Source: Muribaculaceae bacterium
GTDB lineage: Bacteria; Bacteroidota; Bacteroidia; Bacteroidales; Muribaculaceae
Direction: 5' to 3'
DNA: 64,000 bases
Assembly (NCBI GenBank): GCA_017620635.1
Contig: JAGAUV010000043.1
Location: forward strand, 1 to 64,000
Positions 1 to 7,835 of the stretch are shown here, in pieces. Both the position numbers and the translations under genes were made by a program. How positions within the stretch are numbered: the first letter of the stretch is position 1; each line of letters starts with the position of its first letter. A model generated the notes under the pieces. It did not search any database, was not told the DNA's origin, and worked only from the letters and a program-made list of their open reading frames with translations.

Positions 1-879
1 CTTGTGCATCTCCACACCCGAAAGCACTATGCGCGAAGAATCTTTGGTAATGCGTCCGCGCAGACAATCGCGCAGGGTATGCGGCTGCTCGCATATCTCC
101 TTGTGCATGAAGGTGTCGTAGCCACCCTTCTCGAGCTGTGCGAGCGACAGTTTAAGTTTCTGTATGTCGATGTGTCCGGGAGTGTTCGACTCGATAGCGG
201 TAATGTTGATGTTGCCGTCGCGGTGTATCTCGGCCATCTCGTTGTCTTTGAGATATATCACGCTATCGGTGTAGCCGACAATAGGAGTGGCGTCGGAAGC
301 GATGAATGTCTCGCCGTCGCCGACACCTATTACCAGCGGCGAACTTTTGCGAGCCACGATCAGGGTATCGTTGTTGTCTTTCTCTATCACGGCAATGGCA
401 TATGCACCCTCAACCTGCAGAAGAGCCTCGCGCACAGCCTCGGCAAGCGAGCAGGCGTTGCTCATGCGGACATATTCTATCAACTGAACGAGTACCTCGG
501 TGTCGGTCTCCGACCTGAATGTAAAGCCGTGCTCTCCGAGGGCTTTCTTCAGGACGGCATAGTTCTCGATAGTGCCGTTGTGCACAAGGGCTATGTTGCC
601 GCTCTGACTCAGATGAGGATGGGCGTTGGTGTCGTTAGGCTCGCCGTGTGTGGCCCAACGGGTGTGGGCTATGCCGATATCGCCTGTAGTGTCGCCGGCG
701 GCGGCAGTCTGCTCGAGGTTTGCCACCTTGCCCTGCGATTTGTACACTTTAAGATTGCCGTCGCAGTCGCCAAGGGCGACGCCGGCACTGTCGTAGCCGC
801 GATATTCGAGACGCTTAAGACCTTGAATCATAACATCGTAAGCAGCATTGCTGCCGATGTAGCCTACAATTCCGCACAT
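1..879 (-). CDS. glmS: Glutamine--fructose-6-phosphate aminotransferase, N-terminal part (runs off the left edge)
   Basis: Catalyses fructose-6-phosphate + glutamine to glucosamine-6-phosphate, the entry to UDP-GlcNAc, peptidoglycan and lipid A. The start codon at 877-879 is followed directly by C-G-I-V-G-Y-I-G, so Cys2 becomes the N-terminal nucleophile of the class II glutamine amidotransferase domain. The L-E-Y-R-G-Y-D-S-A-G motif (about residues 24-33) separates GlmS from PurF. H-T-R-W-A-T-H-G-E-P and H-N-G-T-I-E-N-Y, also glutaminase motifs, follow. About 293 residues are present, so essentially only the glutaminase domain lies inside the window; the two SIS isomerase domains are beyond coordinate 1. 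A promoter-like sequence lies about 65 bases upstream. No glmS ribozyme was recognised in that short leader. Confidence 0.95.
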   Translation of the reverse strand, partial: MCGIVGYIGSNAAYDVMIQGLKRLEYRGYDSAGVALGDCDGNLKVYKSQGKVANLEQTAAAGDTTGDIGIAHTRWATHGEPNDTNAHPHLSQSGNIALVHNGTIENYAVLKKALGEHGFTFRSETDTEVLVQLIEYVRMSNACSLAEAVREALLQVEGAYAIAVIEKDNNDTLIVARKSSPLVIGVGDGETFIASDATPIVGYTDSVIYLKDNEMAEIHRDGNINITAIESNTPGHIDIQKLKLSLAQLEKGGYDTFMHKEICEQPHTLRDCLRGRITKDSSRIVLSGVEMHK

Positions 880-944
880 ATATATACTTGACTTTGAGGG
901 TAATGTTTACCTTAGAAATTTAATCGAATAGACTTATTGACGCG

Positions 945-974
945 CAAAATTACAAAAATTTCCTCAATCTGCAA
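945..974 (-). promoter_or_regulatory. Bacteroidota-type promoter of glmS
   Basis: On the minus strand a TAATTTTG -7 element (945-952) has a TTG at 972-974, 19 bases upstream. This fits the TTTG-N19/21-TAnnTTTG consensus of the Bacteroidota housekeeping sigma factor. The implied start of transcription lies about 60 bases before the glmS ATG. Confidence 0.6.
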
Positions 975-1014
975 GCAAAAAATTTTTAGCGCCAAAATAC
1001 ATGGGAGGAAAGTG

Positions 1015-2214
1015 TCATCGGTTTGTGGCGAGCAGGGAGGTGTAGAGGTTGAGGTAGGCGGAGTTGGAGAGGGGGCGAGAGAAGTTGTCGAGCACGTGGC
1101 GGCGGCATTGATCGGGCTGATAGAGGGTGTCGGATGCGGCGACGGTGTGTATAGCGCGCATGAGTCCGTCGACATCGCCTTTTTCCACAACGATGCCGCT
1201 TGTGGCGTCGACTGTCTCGGGAGCTCCGCCTGTGCGATAGGTCACAACGGGAGTGCCGCAAGCCTGGGCCTCGAGGTTGATTGTCGGCAGATTATCTTCG
1301 AGCGTAGGGTTCACGAGGACTGTGGCCTGCGAATAGAGGCGCGCGAGTTCGTCGACACTCTGAGTACGGGGGCGGCCTTCGATACCGGGCGGAAGTTTAC
1401 GAATCTGCGATTCGGGCAGACCGACGAGTACGATGCGGTAGCCGTCGGGCATGATGCGCGACAGGCGGATAAATTCGCCGAGACCTTTACGCTCGTCCCA
1501 GCTGTTGGCGACGCCGAGGACGATGCGTGGGGATGTGGGCTTGTCGGCTTTTGGCGCGAAGGCCTCCGTATCGATGCCGTTATGGATGGTGGCGATACGA
1601 CAGCTGCCCAGATAGGATTGCCGGGCGATAGAGGCGAGCCATCGCGACACGGGCACGAGAGTGAGGCGGTCGGCGATGGAGCTGAAGTATTTCTTCTTGA
1701 GACGATAGTTCAGGCGACTGTTGTCGGCGACAAGAGATGCCGGATAGGCGTGCTTTTCGGGACAGTCGTGGCAGCCGGACTGCCAGCGGTCGCAGCCGGC
1801 ATAATCGAAATATGCGCAATGGCCGGTAAATGGCCAGCAATCGTGGAGCGTCCACACCACGGGGGCGCCCCACTTCCTGAGGAAGCCGAAGAGGAGGGGG
1901 TAGTTGAGGTAGTAGCCGTGGATATTGTGAAGGTGGATTATGTCGGGCCGATAATCCTCGATAAAGGATATCAGGCGTTTCGTTGCCGACACCGAACCGA
2001 GGCCGTGGAGGTCGAAGAGGCGCGTGAGCCCGACATGAGTATAGATCCCGGCTTTGCCGCCGATACGATAGAGCTCCTGAGCCGAAGTGTTGGCATGACG
2101 GCCATATGCGAGCGCCGTCTGCCAGCCGCGCTCTCGCGCACCCTCGGCTATGCCCTCGGCTATGCGGCCATGCGAGCCCCAGTTGGCTGTTACATTTATC
2201 TGAAGCAGTTTCAC
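1015..2214 (-). CDS. Family 4 glycosyltransferase
   Basis: Probable cytoplasmic sugar-nucleotide glycosyltransferase (GT-B fold) for a surface polysaccharide; donor and acceptor are unknown. An N-terminal Rossmann start with a Gly/Ser-rich loop (W-G-S-H-G-R-I-A-E-G) is followed by D-I-I-H-L-H-N-I-H-G and H-D-C-W-P-F-T-G-H-C, both typical of Bacteroidota capsule enzymes. The C-terminal half has the GT4 E-x7-E type signature (P-T-L-E-D-N-L-P...E-A-Q-A-C-G-T-P-V-V). The open frame extends to a TTG at 2250, but the family N-terminus (M-K-x-L-Q-I-N-V) begins at the GTG at 2212-2214, chosen here (399 aa). A Cys-rich stretch near residues 135-155 (C-A-Y-F-D-Y-A-G-C, C-H-D-C) recalls metal-binding inserts seen in relatives. 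A promoter sits immediately at the start, and the preceding tonB operon is closed by a terminator, so it is probably transcribed alone. Confidence 0.85.
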   Translation of the reverse strand: MKLLQINVTANWGSHGRIAEGIAEGARERGWQTALAYGRHANTSAQELYRIGGKAGIYTHVGLTRLFDLHGLGSVSATKRLISFIEDYRPDIIHLHNIHGYYLNYPLLFGFLRKWGAPVVWTLHDCWPFTGHCAYFDYAGCDRWQSGCHDCPEKHAYPASLVADNSRLNYRLKKKYFSSIADRLTLVPVSRWLASIARQSYLGSCRIATIHNGIDTEAFAPKADKPTSPRIVLGVANSWDERKGLGEFIRLSRIMPDGYRIVLVGLPESQIRKLPPGIEGRPRTQSVDELARLYSQATVLVNPTLEDNLPTINLEAQACGTPVVTYRTGGAPETVDATSGIVVEKGDVDGLMRAIHTVAASDTLYQPDQCRRHVLDNFSRPLSNSAYLNLYTSLLATNR

Positions 2215-2219
2215 AAGGA

Positions 2220-2251
2220 CAAAAATAGCTCCTTTTTCGAATATATACAAA
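2220..2251 (-). promoter_or_regulatory. Promoter overlapping the glycosyltransferase start
   Basis: On the minus strand TTTG (2248-2251), a 20-base spacer, and TATTTTTG (2220-2227) match the Bacteroidota consensus in both boxes and in spacing. Transcription would begin within a few bases of the GTG at 2214, which suggests a leaderless or nearly leaderless message. Confidence 0.55.
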
Positions 2252-2255
2252 TATT

Positions 2256-2287
2256 AAAGCCCGGCGCAAGTCGATGCGTCGGGCTTT
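2256..2287 (-). terminator. Terminator after the tonB operon
   Basis: AAAGCCCG and CGGGCTTT form an 8-bp stem, extended inside by CGCA/TGCG around a 6-base loop. On the minus strand it lies 19 bases past the tonB stop and is followed by an AU-rich tract (TTTAATATTTG). Confidence 0.75.
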
Positions 2288-2306
2288 ATGTAATATAGGT
2301 CGGTTA

Positions 2307-3152
2307 TCAGTTGAGCTTGAAGTTAACCGGGAGAGTGTAAGTAACCTTTACAGGCTGACCGTTGTTACGGCCGGGGATCCATGCCGGCATAGCCTTAACC
2401 ACGCGCACAGCCTCTTTATCGAGAGCCGGGTGGCGCGGACGAACTACGCGCACATTGGAGATAGAACCATCCTTACCAACGACGAACTCTACAACCACAC
2501 GACCCTGCACGCCTTCTTCAGCTGCGATCGTGGGGAATACGATATTGTCGCTAAGCCATTTGTACATGGCAGCTTCGCCACCGTTGAATTCGGGTTTCTG
2601 CTCTACCATTGCAATGTTGAGAGGCTGCTCTTCCTCAACTACCGGAGCGGCGATGACTTCTTCCTTGATAGTCATCTTGTTGAGGTCGTTGGTACCGTCG
2701 GTAATATCGAGGGCACCGGCCTGAGCTTCATTCTCGAGCACTTCTTCCTGGTTCTTGACCTGCTTGTCCTCTTCGATCTTATCATCTTCGACGATAAGGA
2801 GGTCGGTCACACGTTGCTGGTTAGCAACTTCTTCGGGAGCTACGACGGGTTCGGGCTCGGGGATTTCGAATTTCTCCTCCTCCTCGATTATCTCTTCCTC
2901 AACCTCCATAGTAGTGATTTCCTGAGTAGTAGCAGTAACAATCACATCTTCTTCAGGTTTGGCGAATACGCCTGAAACCGAAAGGATGAGGAGGACGAGT
3001 ATAATCGCAACCGAGATCAATACCCATACGACAGCTTTTGTGTGGCGTGACGACGAAGATTCACGGAGCTTGTAGGCGCCGAAATCTTTGTTTTTGCCTT
3101 CGAACACTAAGTCGCGCCACTCTCTTGAGGTAAGATCTACATCTTTTGCCAT
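2307..3152 (-). CDS. TonB-family energy-transducing protein
   Basis: Inner-membrane anchored transducer that passes proton-motive force to outer-membrane TonB-dependent transporters. A roughly 40-residue cytoplasmic lead is followed by one membrane helix at about 41-64, then a strongly acidic, Glu/Pro-containing periplasmic spacer (about 65-190). The C-terminal TonB domain (about 195-281) has K-P-E-F-N-G-G, G-x-V-x-V-E-F-V-V, and the P-A-W-x-P-G-x-N-x-G-x-P-V-x-V end typical of Bacteroidota TonB. It is the last gene of exbB-exbD-exbD-tonB, 11 bases after the second exbD. Which transporters it serves cannot be told from this window. Confidence 0.9.
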   Translation of the reverse strand: MAKDVDLTSREWRDLVFEGKNKDFGAYKLRESSSSRHTKAVVWVLISVAIILVLLILSVSGVFAKPEEDVIVTATTQEITTMEVEEEIIEEEEKFEIPEPEPVVAPEEVANQQRVTDLLIVEDDKIEEDKQVKNQEEVLENEAQAGALDITDGTNDLNKMTIKEEVIAAPVVEEEQPLNIAMVEQKPEFNGGEAAMYKWLSDNIVFPTIAAEEGVQGRVVVEFVVGKDGSISNVRVVRPRHPALDKEAVRVVKAMPAWIPGRNNGQPVKVTYTLPVNFKLN

Positions 3153-3163
3153 AATCTTAAGTA

Positions 3164-3949
3164 TTACTGGTTAGAAGCAGAAGCCTCATCGCCGGCGGGA
3201 GCCGCAGCGGTTTTGGCAGCGCGGATTGTGGGACGAATAATATTCAGGCCTTTCTCCTGCTCGAAGTGACGCAGCAGCACTGAGTCGGTGTGAGTGGGGA
3301 GCTCGATGCTATAACGAGAAATCTGGTTGATGTTCATCTCGTCGATAGCATTGATAAGACCTTCGTATGTAGTGTTAGGACCGGGTTTGATTACCACAAC
3401 AGGACGGGTCTTGAGAGAGTCGGATGCGTTAGCTTTGGCTTTCTGCTGGAACTCTTCCTTGGTAATTTCCTTGTTCTTCCACTGCTCTTTGAGTTTGTTG
3501 TACTCTTCCATAACCTGCTGGTTCTTGTTGAGCAGGATTTTGCGGATACCCTGAGCCTCATGGTTGACGTTACCTACGAATTGCTCTTTCTGGAGGTATT
3601 TGGGAGTCGAGAAAGTGGTGTCGGCAATACCTTCATAGTAGTAGATATTATGTATGGTCTTGCCGGTCTCTTCGTCGACAGCGGGAGTCGCACCATTGTA
3701 CTCGGTATCGAGGATCAAAGTGATAGCTTCTGACTGCTTGGCCTGATTCTGGTTCTCTTTCTTCACGTCTTCGTTGGTAGGAAGGACGATCTGAAGAGTC
3801 TGCGATTTGATCATCGTAGTACAGAGCATGAAGAATGTGATCAGAAGCATGTTCATGTCCACCATGGGAGTAAAGTCCACATGGATAGCGATCTTCTTCT
3901 GGGCGCCTTTTTTCTTTTTGCCGCCGCCGGATGTATCTATTTGTGCCAT
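3164..3949 (-). CDS. ExbD/TolR-family biopolymer transport protein (second copy)
   Basis: Partner of ExbB in the proton channel that energises TonB. The Lys-rich cytoplasmic N-terminus is followed by a single membrane helix at about 28-48 carrying Asp31 in T-P-M-V-D-M-N, the position of the proton-carrying aspartate of ExbD/TolR. The periplasmic part is about 210 residues, longer than the roughly 140-residue E. coli protein but usual for Bacteroidales, with a charged, probably helical stretch (about 125-150). It lies 12 bases downstream of the first exbD and 11 bases before tonB. Two different ExbD subunits in tandem suggest a mixed ExbD dimer in the channel. Confidence 0.9.
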   Translation of the reverse strand: MAQIDTSGGGKKKKGAQKKIAIHVDFTPMVDMNMLLITFFMLCTTMIKSQTLQIVLPTNEDVKKENQNQAKQSEAITLILDTEYNGATPAVDEETGKTIHNIYYYEGIADTTFSTPKYLQKEQFVGNVNHEAQGIRKILLNKNQQVMEEYNKLKEQWKNKEITKEEFQQKAKANASDSLKTRPVVVIKPGPNTTYEGLINAIDEMNINQISRYSIELPTHTDSVLLRHFEQEKGLNIIRPTIRAAKTAAAPAGDEASASNQ

Positions 3950-3961
3950 TTGACTTTACTA

Positions 3962-4774
3962 TTATTGAGTGGGTTCATTTTCAGATTTGAGGGCTGTCAT
4001 GAGGCTGAACTTGTTGAGCTTCATAGTCTGAAGGTTGTCGAAAACCTGCTGGACAGTCGTGAAGGGGGTATCCTTGTCGGCCTTGATAGCCACGCCCTGA
4101 CCTTTACGCATAAGAGCGGTGTATAGGTTAGAGAGTGTTCCTCTTTCTTCAGCCGAGAGGCCTTCGGCCTGCTCGTTGTTGATACGCTGAGCTACATTAT
4201 ATATAGCTTTGAGCCATACCTGGAAGTCGTTGAGACGACCCTCGCGATTTTTGTTGTCATCGATAGGAATACCGACCATAGGGTTGGTCAGATCACCGAG
4301 GAACTTGTCGCGTTCGGATACCGACATCGAAAGCACCTGAGGCAGAGCAGCGAAAGGCACACCGATCATGTTAGTGGTGCGGAATTCGGCTTTCTGCTGA
4401 TCGTTGAGAGCGATGCGATTGTTCTTGTGCTGCTCGTTGTAGATGGCGACAGCTTCGTCGAGCATCATGCCGCGAATATTTTCGCTTGACAGAGTCGAGT
4501 CTGCATCACCGGTAAACGAGATGAAGATTTTACCTTCGGTCACAGTAGGATCCTCGAGCTTGTCGGACTTGTCGGCGCAAGAAACGAGGACGGTCACCAG
4601 GTTGTTCATCGGCACCTTCTCTTCACTTACTGAAGAAGGGGTGTAGACGATGGTGGGTTCTTTCTGCAGGAAGGTAGAAGTCAACATGAAGAAAGTAAGC
4701 AAAAGAACAGTCACGTCACTCATCGCGGTCATATCGATGAGAGTACTTTTCTTTTTAATTTTTACTTTTCCCAT
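3962..4774 (-). CDS. ExbD/TolR-family biopolymer transport protein (first copy)
   Basis: The first of two tandem ExbD-like subunits. The membrane helix at about 17-37 has Asp20 in M-T-A-M-S-D-V-T at the proton-relay position. The periplasmic domain of about 230 residues differs widely from that of the neighbouring copy, so this is an old paralogue pair and not a recent duplication. It is read after exbB with a 46-base gap. The family assignment rests on the helix-Asp motif, length and neighbours. Confidence 0.88.
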   Translation of the reverse strand: MGKVKIKKKSTLIDMTAMSDVTVLLLTFFMLTSTFLQKEPTIVYTPSSVSEEKVPMNNLVTVLVSCADKSDKLEDPTVTEGKIFISFTGDADSTLSSENIRGMMLDEAVAIYNEQHKNNRIALNDQQKAEFRTTNMIGVPFAALPQVLSMSVSERDKFLGDLTNPMVGIPIDDNKNREGRLNDFQVWLKAIYNVAQRINNEQAEGLSAEERGTLSNLYTALMRKGQGVAIKADKDTPFTTVQQVFDNLQTMKLNKFSLMTALKSENEPTQ

Positions 4775-4820
4775 ATTTACCTTTTAGCTAATGATTTTGA
4801 ACGTGAGGGGTAAACGGGGA

Positions 4821-5612
4821 TCAGTGAGTAGCTGCAAATGTCTGCACGATTGAGAAACCAATCTCGTCGATAGCGTAAGTGAGGTTATCGATCTTGTTGG
4901 TATAGTAGTTGTAGAAAATTACAGCGAAAGCACCGGTTGCGATACCGAAGGCGGTATTGATAAGAGCCTCCGAAATACCGGTAGAAAGTTCGGTGGAGTC
5001 AGGAGCGCCGGAAGCCGAGAGGGCCTGGAACGACTTGATCATACCGAGCACAGTACCGAGAAGACCAACGAGAGTACCGAGAGTGGTCATAGTAGCGATG
5101 ATGGGGAGGTTCTGCTGGAGGGTAGGCATTTCGAGAGCTGTAGCTTCTTCTACCTGTTTCTGAAGAGTAGCGATCTTCTGCTCTTTAGTAAGGACAGTGT
5201 TCTGGTCCATTTCAGCGTAACGAACGAGAGCAGAGTCAACAACAGCAGCTACCGAACCTTTCTGCTTTGCGCAGAGAGCACGAGCACCGTTGATATCGTT
5301 TTTCTCGAGGCATTTTTTCACTTCAGCAACGAATTTAGCGATGCTGCCTTTGCCTTTAGCGGCAGAAAGAGCGATGTAACGCTCTACAGCGAGAACGATA
5401 ACAGTGAGGAAGAGGGTCTGAAGTACGGGCACGATGAAACCGCCTTTGTATACGGTACCCCAGAGGTTAGAGGGGTGACCATCTTCGTTGAAGTGCATCG
5501 GGTTGCCAAACCAGAAGATGAAGAGGCAGATAGCGACAATAGCGCAGATCACGATGACCCAAGCGGCATTTTTGATGCCGGGAGCGTTCTTTTTGGGCGT
5601 TTGAGCTTCCAT
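4821..5612 (-). CDS. exbB: MotA/TolQ/ExbB proton channel protein
   Basis: Channel subunit that harvests the proton gradient for TonB. There are membrane segments at about 17-37, 55-78, 165-190 and 205-232. The last two carry the family signature (T-L-G-T-L-V-G-L-L-G-T-V-L-G-M-I and T-G-I-S-E-A-L-I-N-T-A-F-G). Between them the cytoplasmic loop has the usual helical character. The first, additional N-terminal helix is common in Bacteroidota ExbB. As the first gene of the operon it is preceded by a strong promoter and a leader of about 170 bases. Confidence 0.92.
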   Translation of the reverse strand: MEAQTPKKNAPGIKNAAWVIVICAIVAICLFIFWFGNPMHFNEDGHPSNLWGTVYKGGFIVPVLQTLFLTVIVLAVERYIALSAAKGKGSIAKFVAEVKKCLEKNDINGARALCAKQKGSVAAVVDSALVRYAEMDQNTVLTKEQKIATLQKQVEEATALEMPTLQQNLPIIATMTTLGTLVGLLGTVLGMIKSFQALSASGAPDSTELSTGISEALINTAFGIATGAFAVIFYNYYTNKIDNLTYAIDEIGFSIVQTFAATH

Positions 5613-5787
5613 AATTTGATTAAGTGTACTGAAAATAATTAATTTAGTTAATGATTGTTTGTTTTATGCGACTCTCCTTTTGTCTTTCACGGTCTGTTCA
5701 TGACCTTGTCTAACATTATAAGGGGGTATGTCTTTTCGTGGTATTGTTTAAGTATCAAAGTTCTCTTTTATCCTATAAAGATTATCG

Positions 5788-5818
5788 CAAAATTAGCAAG
5801 TTGTTTTTAACTTGCAAA
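5788..5818 (-). promoter_or_regulatory. Promoter of the exbB-exbD-exbD-tonB operon
   Basis: On the minus strand TTTG (5815-5818), a 19-base spacer and TAATTTTG (5788-5795) give an exact fit to the Bacteroidota consensus. Transcription would start near 5781, leaving a leader of about 170 bases. Confidence 0.75.
5796..5815. repeat. 7-bp inverted repeat filling the exbB promoter spacer
   Basis: GCAAGTT (5796-5802), six bases GTTTTT, then AACTTGC (5809-5815) form a perfect palindrome that occupies the spacer between the -33 and -7 boxes. Such a position would suit an operator, but no regulator is identified. Confidence 0.5.
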
Positions 5819-5935
5819 ATATTTTAGCCTCTTTTTTAGGTTCAGCCAAATCTCTTTCGACTTTTTTCGGTACGCGGCCCGATTTTGTGTTAATTTTCAC
5901 TAATTAAACTAAAAGAGCATTAATCAAGCCGCGCA

Positions 5936-6964
5936 TTATCTCAGTTGCGAGTACTTGCAGCAACGCTTCAGGTAATATTCGATCAGTATATTGCGCCGGC
6001 TGTTGCGGTCTTTACCAAGCAGATTGACGGTCGGATGCCGGGTGTAGTCCTTCCTCATGGAAGCGAAGTCGCGATGAGCGCGAAAAATAGCCCTGGCATT
6101 AGCGAAATCGAGGGTAAGGACATATTTGAGCCACGCGATGGTGTCGAGGAGTCGACGGCGCAGGAGTATGCCGCCGCGGACGCTGTCGGGCAGGTTCTTG
6201 TGCAGCATCAGCAGATTGTTGCGGAAGTTGAGATATGTCTTCTTCGGGTTCACGGCAGGGAGCGAGCCGCCGCCGAGGTGGTAGACAATAGCCGAAGGCA
6301 CGGCGACAATCCGCCATCCGGCCAGACGGATGCGCCAGCAGAGGTCAATCTCCTCCATGTGCGCGAAAAACTTAGGGTCGAGCCCGCCGCATGCGATGTA
6401 TACGTCGCGACGTACCATCAGGGCGGCACCTGTGGCCCAGTGTATGTCGGCCACGCTGTCGTACTGTCCGCTATCGGTCTCGCACAGCCCGAATATGCGG
6501 CCGCGGCAGTACGGGTAGCCGTTCTTGTCGAGATATCCACCGGCTGCACCGGCGTACTCGAAGGTCGAGGGCTTGTCGTACGACATAAGCTTGGGCTGGC
6601 ACGCGCCGACATCACCGTGTGCCTCCATATAGTCGAAGAGGGCGCGATCCCATCCGGGCGTCACAGCGGCATCACTGTTGAGAAGCACGGCATAAGAGCA
6701 TTCAATCGCGGCGACGGCACGGTTGTAGCCCTCGGCAAAGCCATAGTTGCGGTCGAACTTAAGAATCTCTACCGAAGGGAACTGCTCCTCGAGCAGCTCG
6801 AGCGAACCGTCGGTGCTGCCGTTGTCGGCGACGACGACTCGCGATATCCGGGTGTCGGTGTTCTCTACCACAGAGGGCAGGAAGCGGCGCAACAGCTCAC
6901 GCCCCTGCCAGTTGAGTATTATAACCGCTACCGGCTTTATTGCAGCGTCACAGGTATTTTCCAT
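5936..6964 (-). CDS. Family 2 glycosyltransferase
   Basis: GT-A fold, inverting glycosyltransferase, related to the rhamnosyltransferase-like GT2 group used in O-antigen or capsule assembly. V-I-I-L-N-W-Q-G opens the nucleotide-binding region (about 14-21), with A-D-N-G-S-T-D-G-S (about 46-54) and L-N-S-D-A (about 96-100) as the donor and metal site, and W-A-T-G-A-A-L-M-V-R-R with H-M-E-E-I-D-L-C-W-R further on. These last motifs are typical of the family. The ATG overlaps the upstream acyltransferase by 28 bases, so translation is probably coupled. It is the last gene of a long minus-strand run. Acceptor and sugar are unknown. Confidence 0.9.
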   Translation of the reverse strand: MENTCDAAIKPVAVIILNWQGRELLRRFLPSVVENTDTRISRVVVADNGSTDGSLELLEEQFPSVEILKFDRNYGFAEGYNRAVAAIECSYAVLLNSDAAVTPGWDRALFDYMEAHGDVGACQPKLMSYDKPSTFEYAGAAGGYLDKNGYPYCRGRIFGLCETDSGQYDSVADIHWATGAALMVRRDVYIACGGLDPKFFAHMEEIDLCWRIRLAGWRIVAVPSAIVYHLGGGSLPAVNPKKTYLNFRNNLLMLHKNLPDSVRGGILLRRRLLDTIAWLKYVLTLDFANARAIFRAHRDFASMRKDYTRHPTVNLLGKDRNSRRNILIEYYLKRCCKYSQLR

Positions 6965-7830
6965 CGTTTATGAGTCCACAGCCATATGGCAGGGTCACGC
7001 TCTATCGTGTCCTGGAGCATGGCTGCATATTTTTTAGTAAGAGTACCTTTCTCGCCGGCATGCGAGCCGTCGTCGAGCAGGCGCGTGGTTATACGGTAGT
7101 GTCCGCGACCGAGTTTCTCCATATCCCAATAGAGCACGGCCAGCTCGAGGCGACGGGCAAGCGTCTCCGTGCCGCTGATGAAAGCAGTGGGACGATTGAG
7201 GAACATGGTCACGACAGTGGGGTCGTTGTGGCTCGGCTTCTGGTCGCTCATGAAACCTGTTACCGACTGTATGCCGTCGCGCCTTAGCATGACGATATCA
7301 CGCAAGACCGTAGACTTCGGGAACGAAAGGGAGCCGAAGCGCGAGCGGATGGCAAGCATGAGCGAGTCGAAAGCATGATTGCGCAGAGGGCGGTACACCT
7401 GACAATACTCTACCCCTTTGTGCATCGCGGTGTGGAGGGTTATCGAGGGCGCCCATTCCCAGTTGCCGCAATGAGAGAAGTATATTGCTACGCTCTTGCC
7501 CTGCGCGAGCATATTGTCGATCAGATCGGTATTTACAAACTTCATGCGCCGGCACATCTCGCTGTCGCTGATATGCAGGAGCTTGACGGCCTCCACGAAG
7601 GTGTCGCAGAAATTACGGTAGAAGCGCCGGCGTATGCCGTTGCGCTCCTCCGCTGTCATGGCGGGGAAGCATTGCGACAGATTGTCGTCGACCACCCGAC
7701 GCCGATAACGGGCAATGTAATAGACCATTACAAATGCCATATCGGAGAGCAGGTAGAGAACGCGCAGAGGCAGGCAGGCTAAAACGCGGAACAACCCGAT
7801 AAGCAGTCGTGCCGAAAAGCTCTTCTCCAT
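6937..7830 (-). CDS. LpxL/HtrB-type lysophospholipid (lipid A) acyltransferase
   Basis: Probably transfers an acyl chain to lipid A or a lipid A-like acceptor at the inner membrane. One hydrophobic N-terminal helix (about 8-42) is followed by the H-x4-E catalytic motif of the family (His120 and Glu125 in S-H-C-G-N-W-E-W). The length of 297 aa matches bacterial LpxL/LpxM homologues. It starts 5 bases after mtaB ends and overlaps the GT2 gene, placing lipid A acylation beside glycan assembly. Alternative acceptors, such as an ornithine or aminolipid, cannot be excluded. Confidence 0.88.
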   Translation of the reverse strand: MEKSFSARLLIGLFRVLACLPLRVLYLLSDMAFVMVYYIARYRRRVVDDNLSQCFPAMTAEERNGIRRRFYRNFCDTFVEAVKLLHISDSEMCRRMKFVNTDLIDNMLAQGKSVAIYFSHCGNWEWAPSITLHTAMHKGVEYCQVYRPLRNHAFDSLMLAIRSRFGSLSFPKSTVLRDIVMLRRDGIQSVTGFMSDQKPSHNDPTVVTMFLNRPTAFISGTETLARRLELAVLYWDMEKLGRGHYRITTRLLDDGSHAGEKGTLTKKYAAMLQDTIERDPAIWLWTHKRWKIPVTLQ

Positions 7831-7835
7831 AATTA

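Larger units (their letters stand above)
5613..5935. other. 323-base intergenic region: exbB leader and promoter, 3' end of the glycosyltransferase run
   Basis: AT-rich non-coding stretch. It holds the exbB promoter (5788-5818), an inverted repeat in that promoter's spacer, and an untranslated leader of about 170 bases. No open frame or RNA gene was recognised. No clear terminator for the upstream genes (5936-15939) was found in 5819-5935, so readthrough into exbB is possible. Confidence 0.6.

Noticed and set aside
880..944. glmS riboswitch/ribozyme
   Set aside because: The leader is only about 60 bases and no glmS ribozyme core was visible.
5875..5935. Possible terminator between 5875 and 5935 (CGCGGC...GCCGCG)
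   Set aside because: The two halves are about 50 bases apart, so the loop is too long for a rho-independent terminator.
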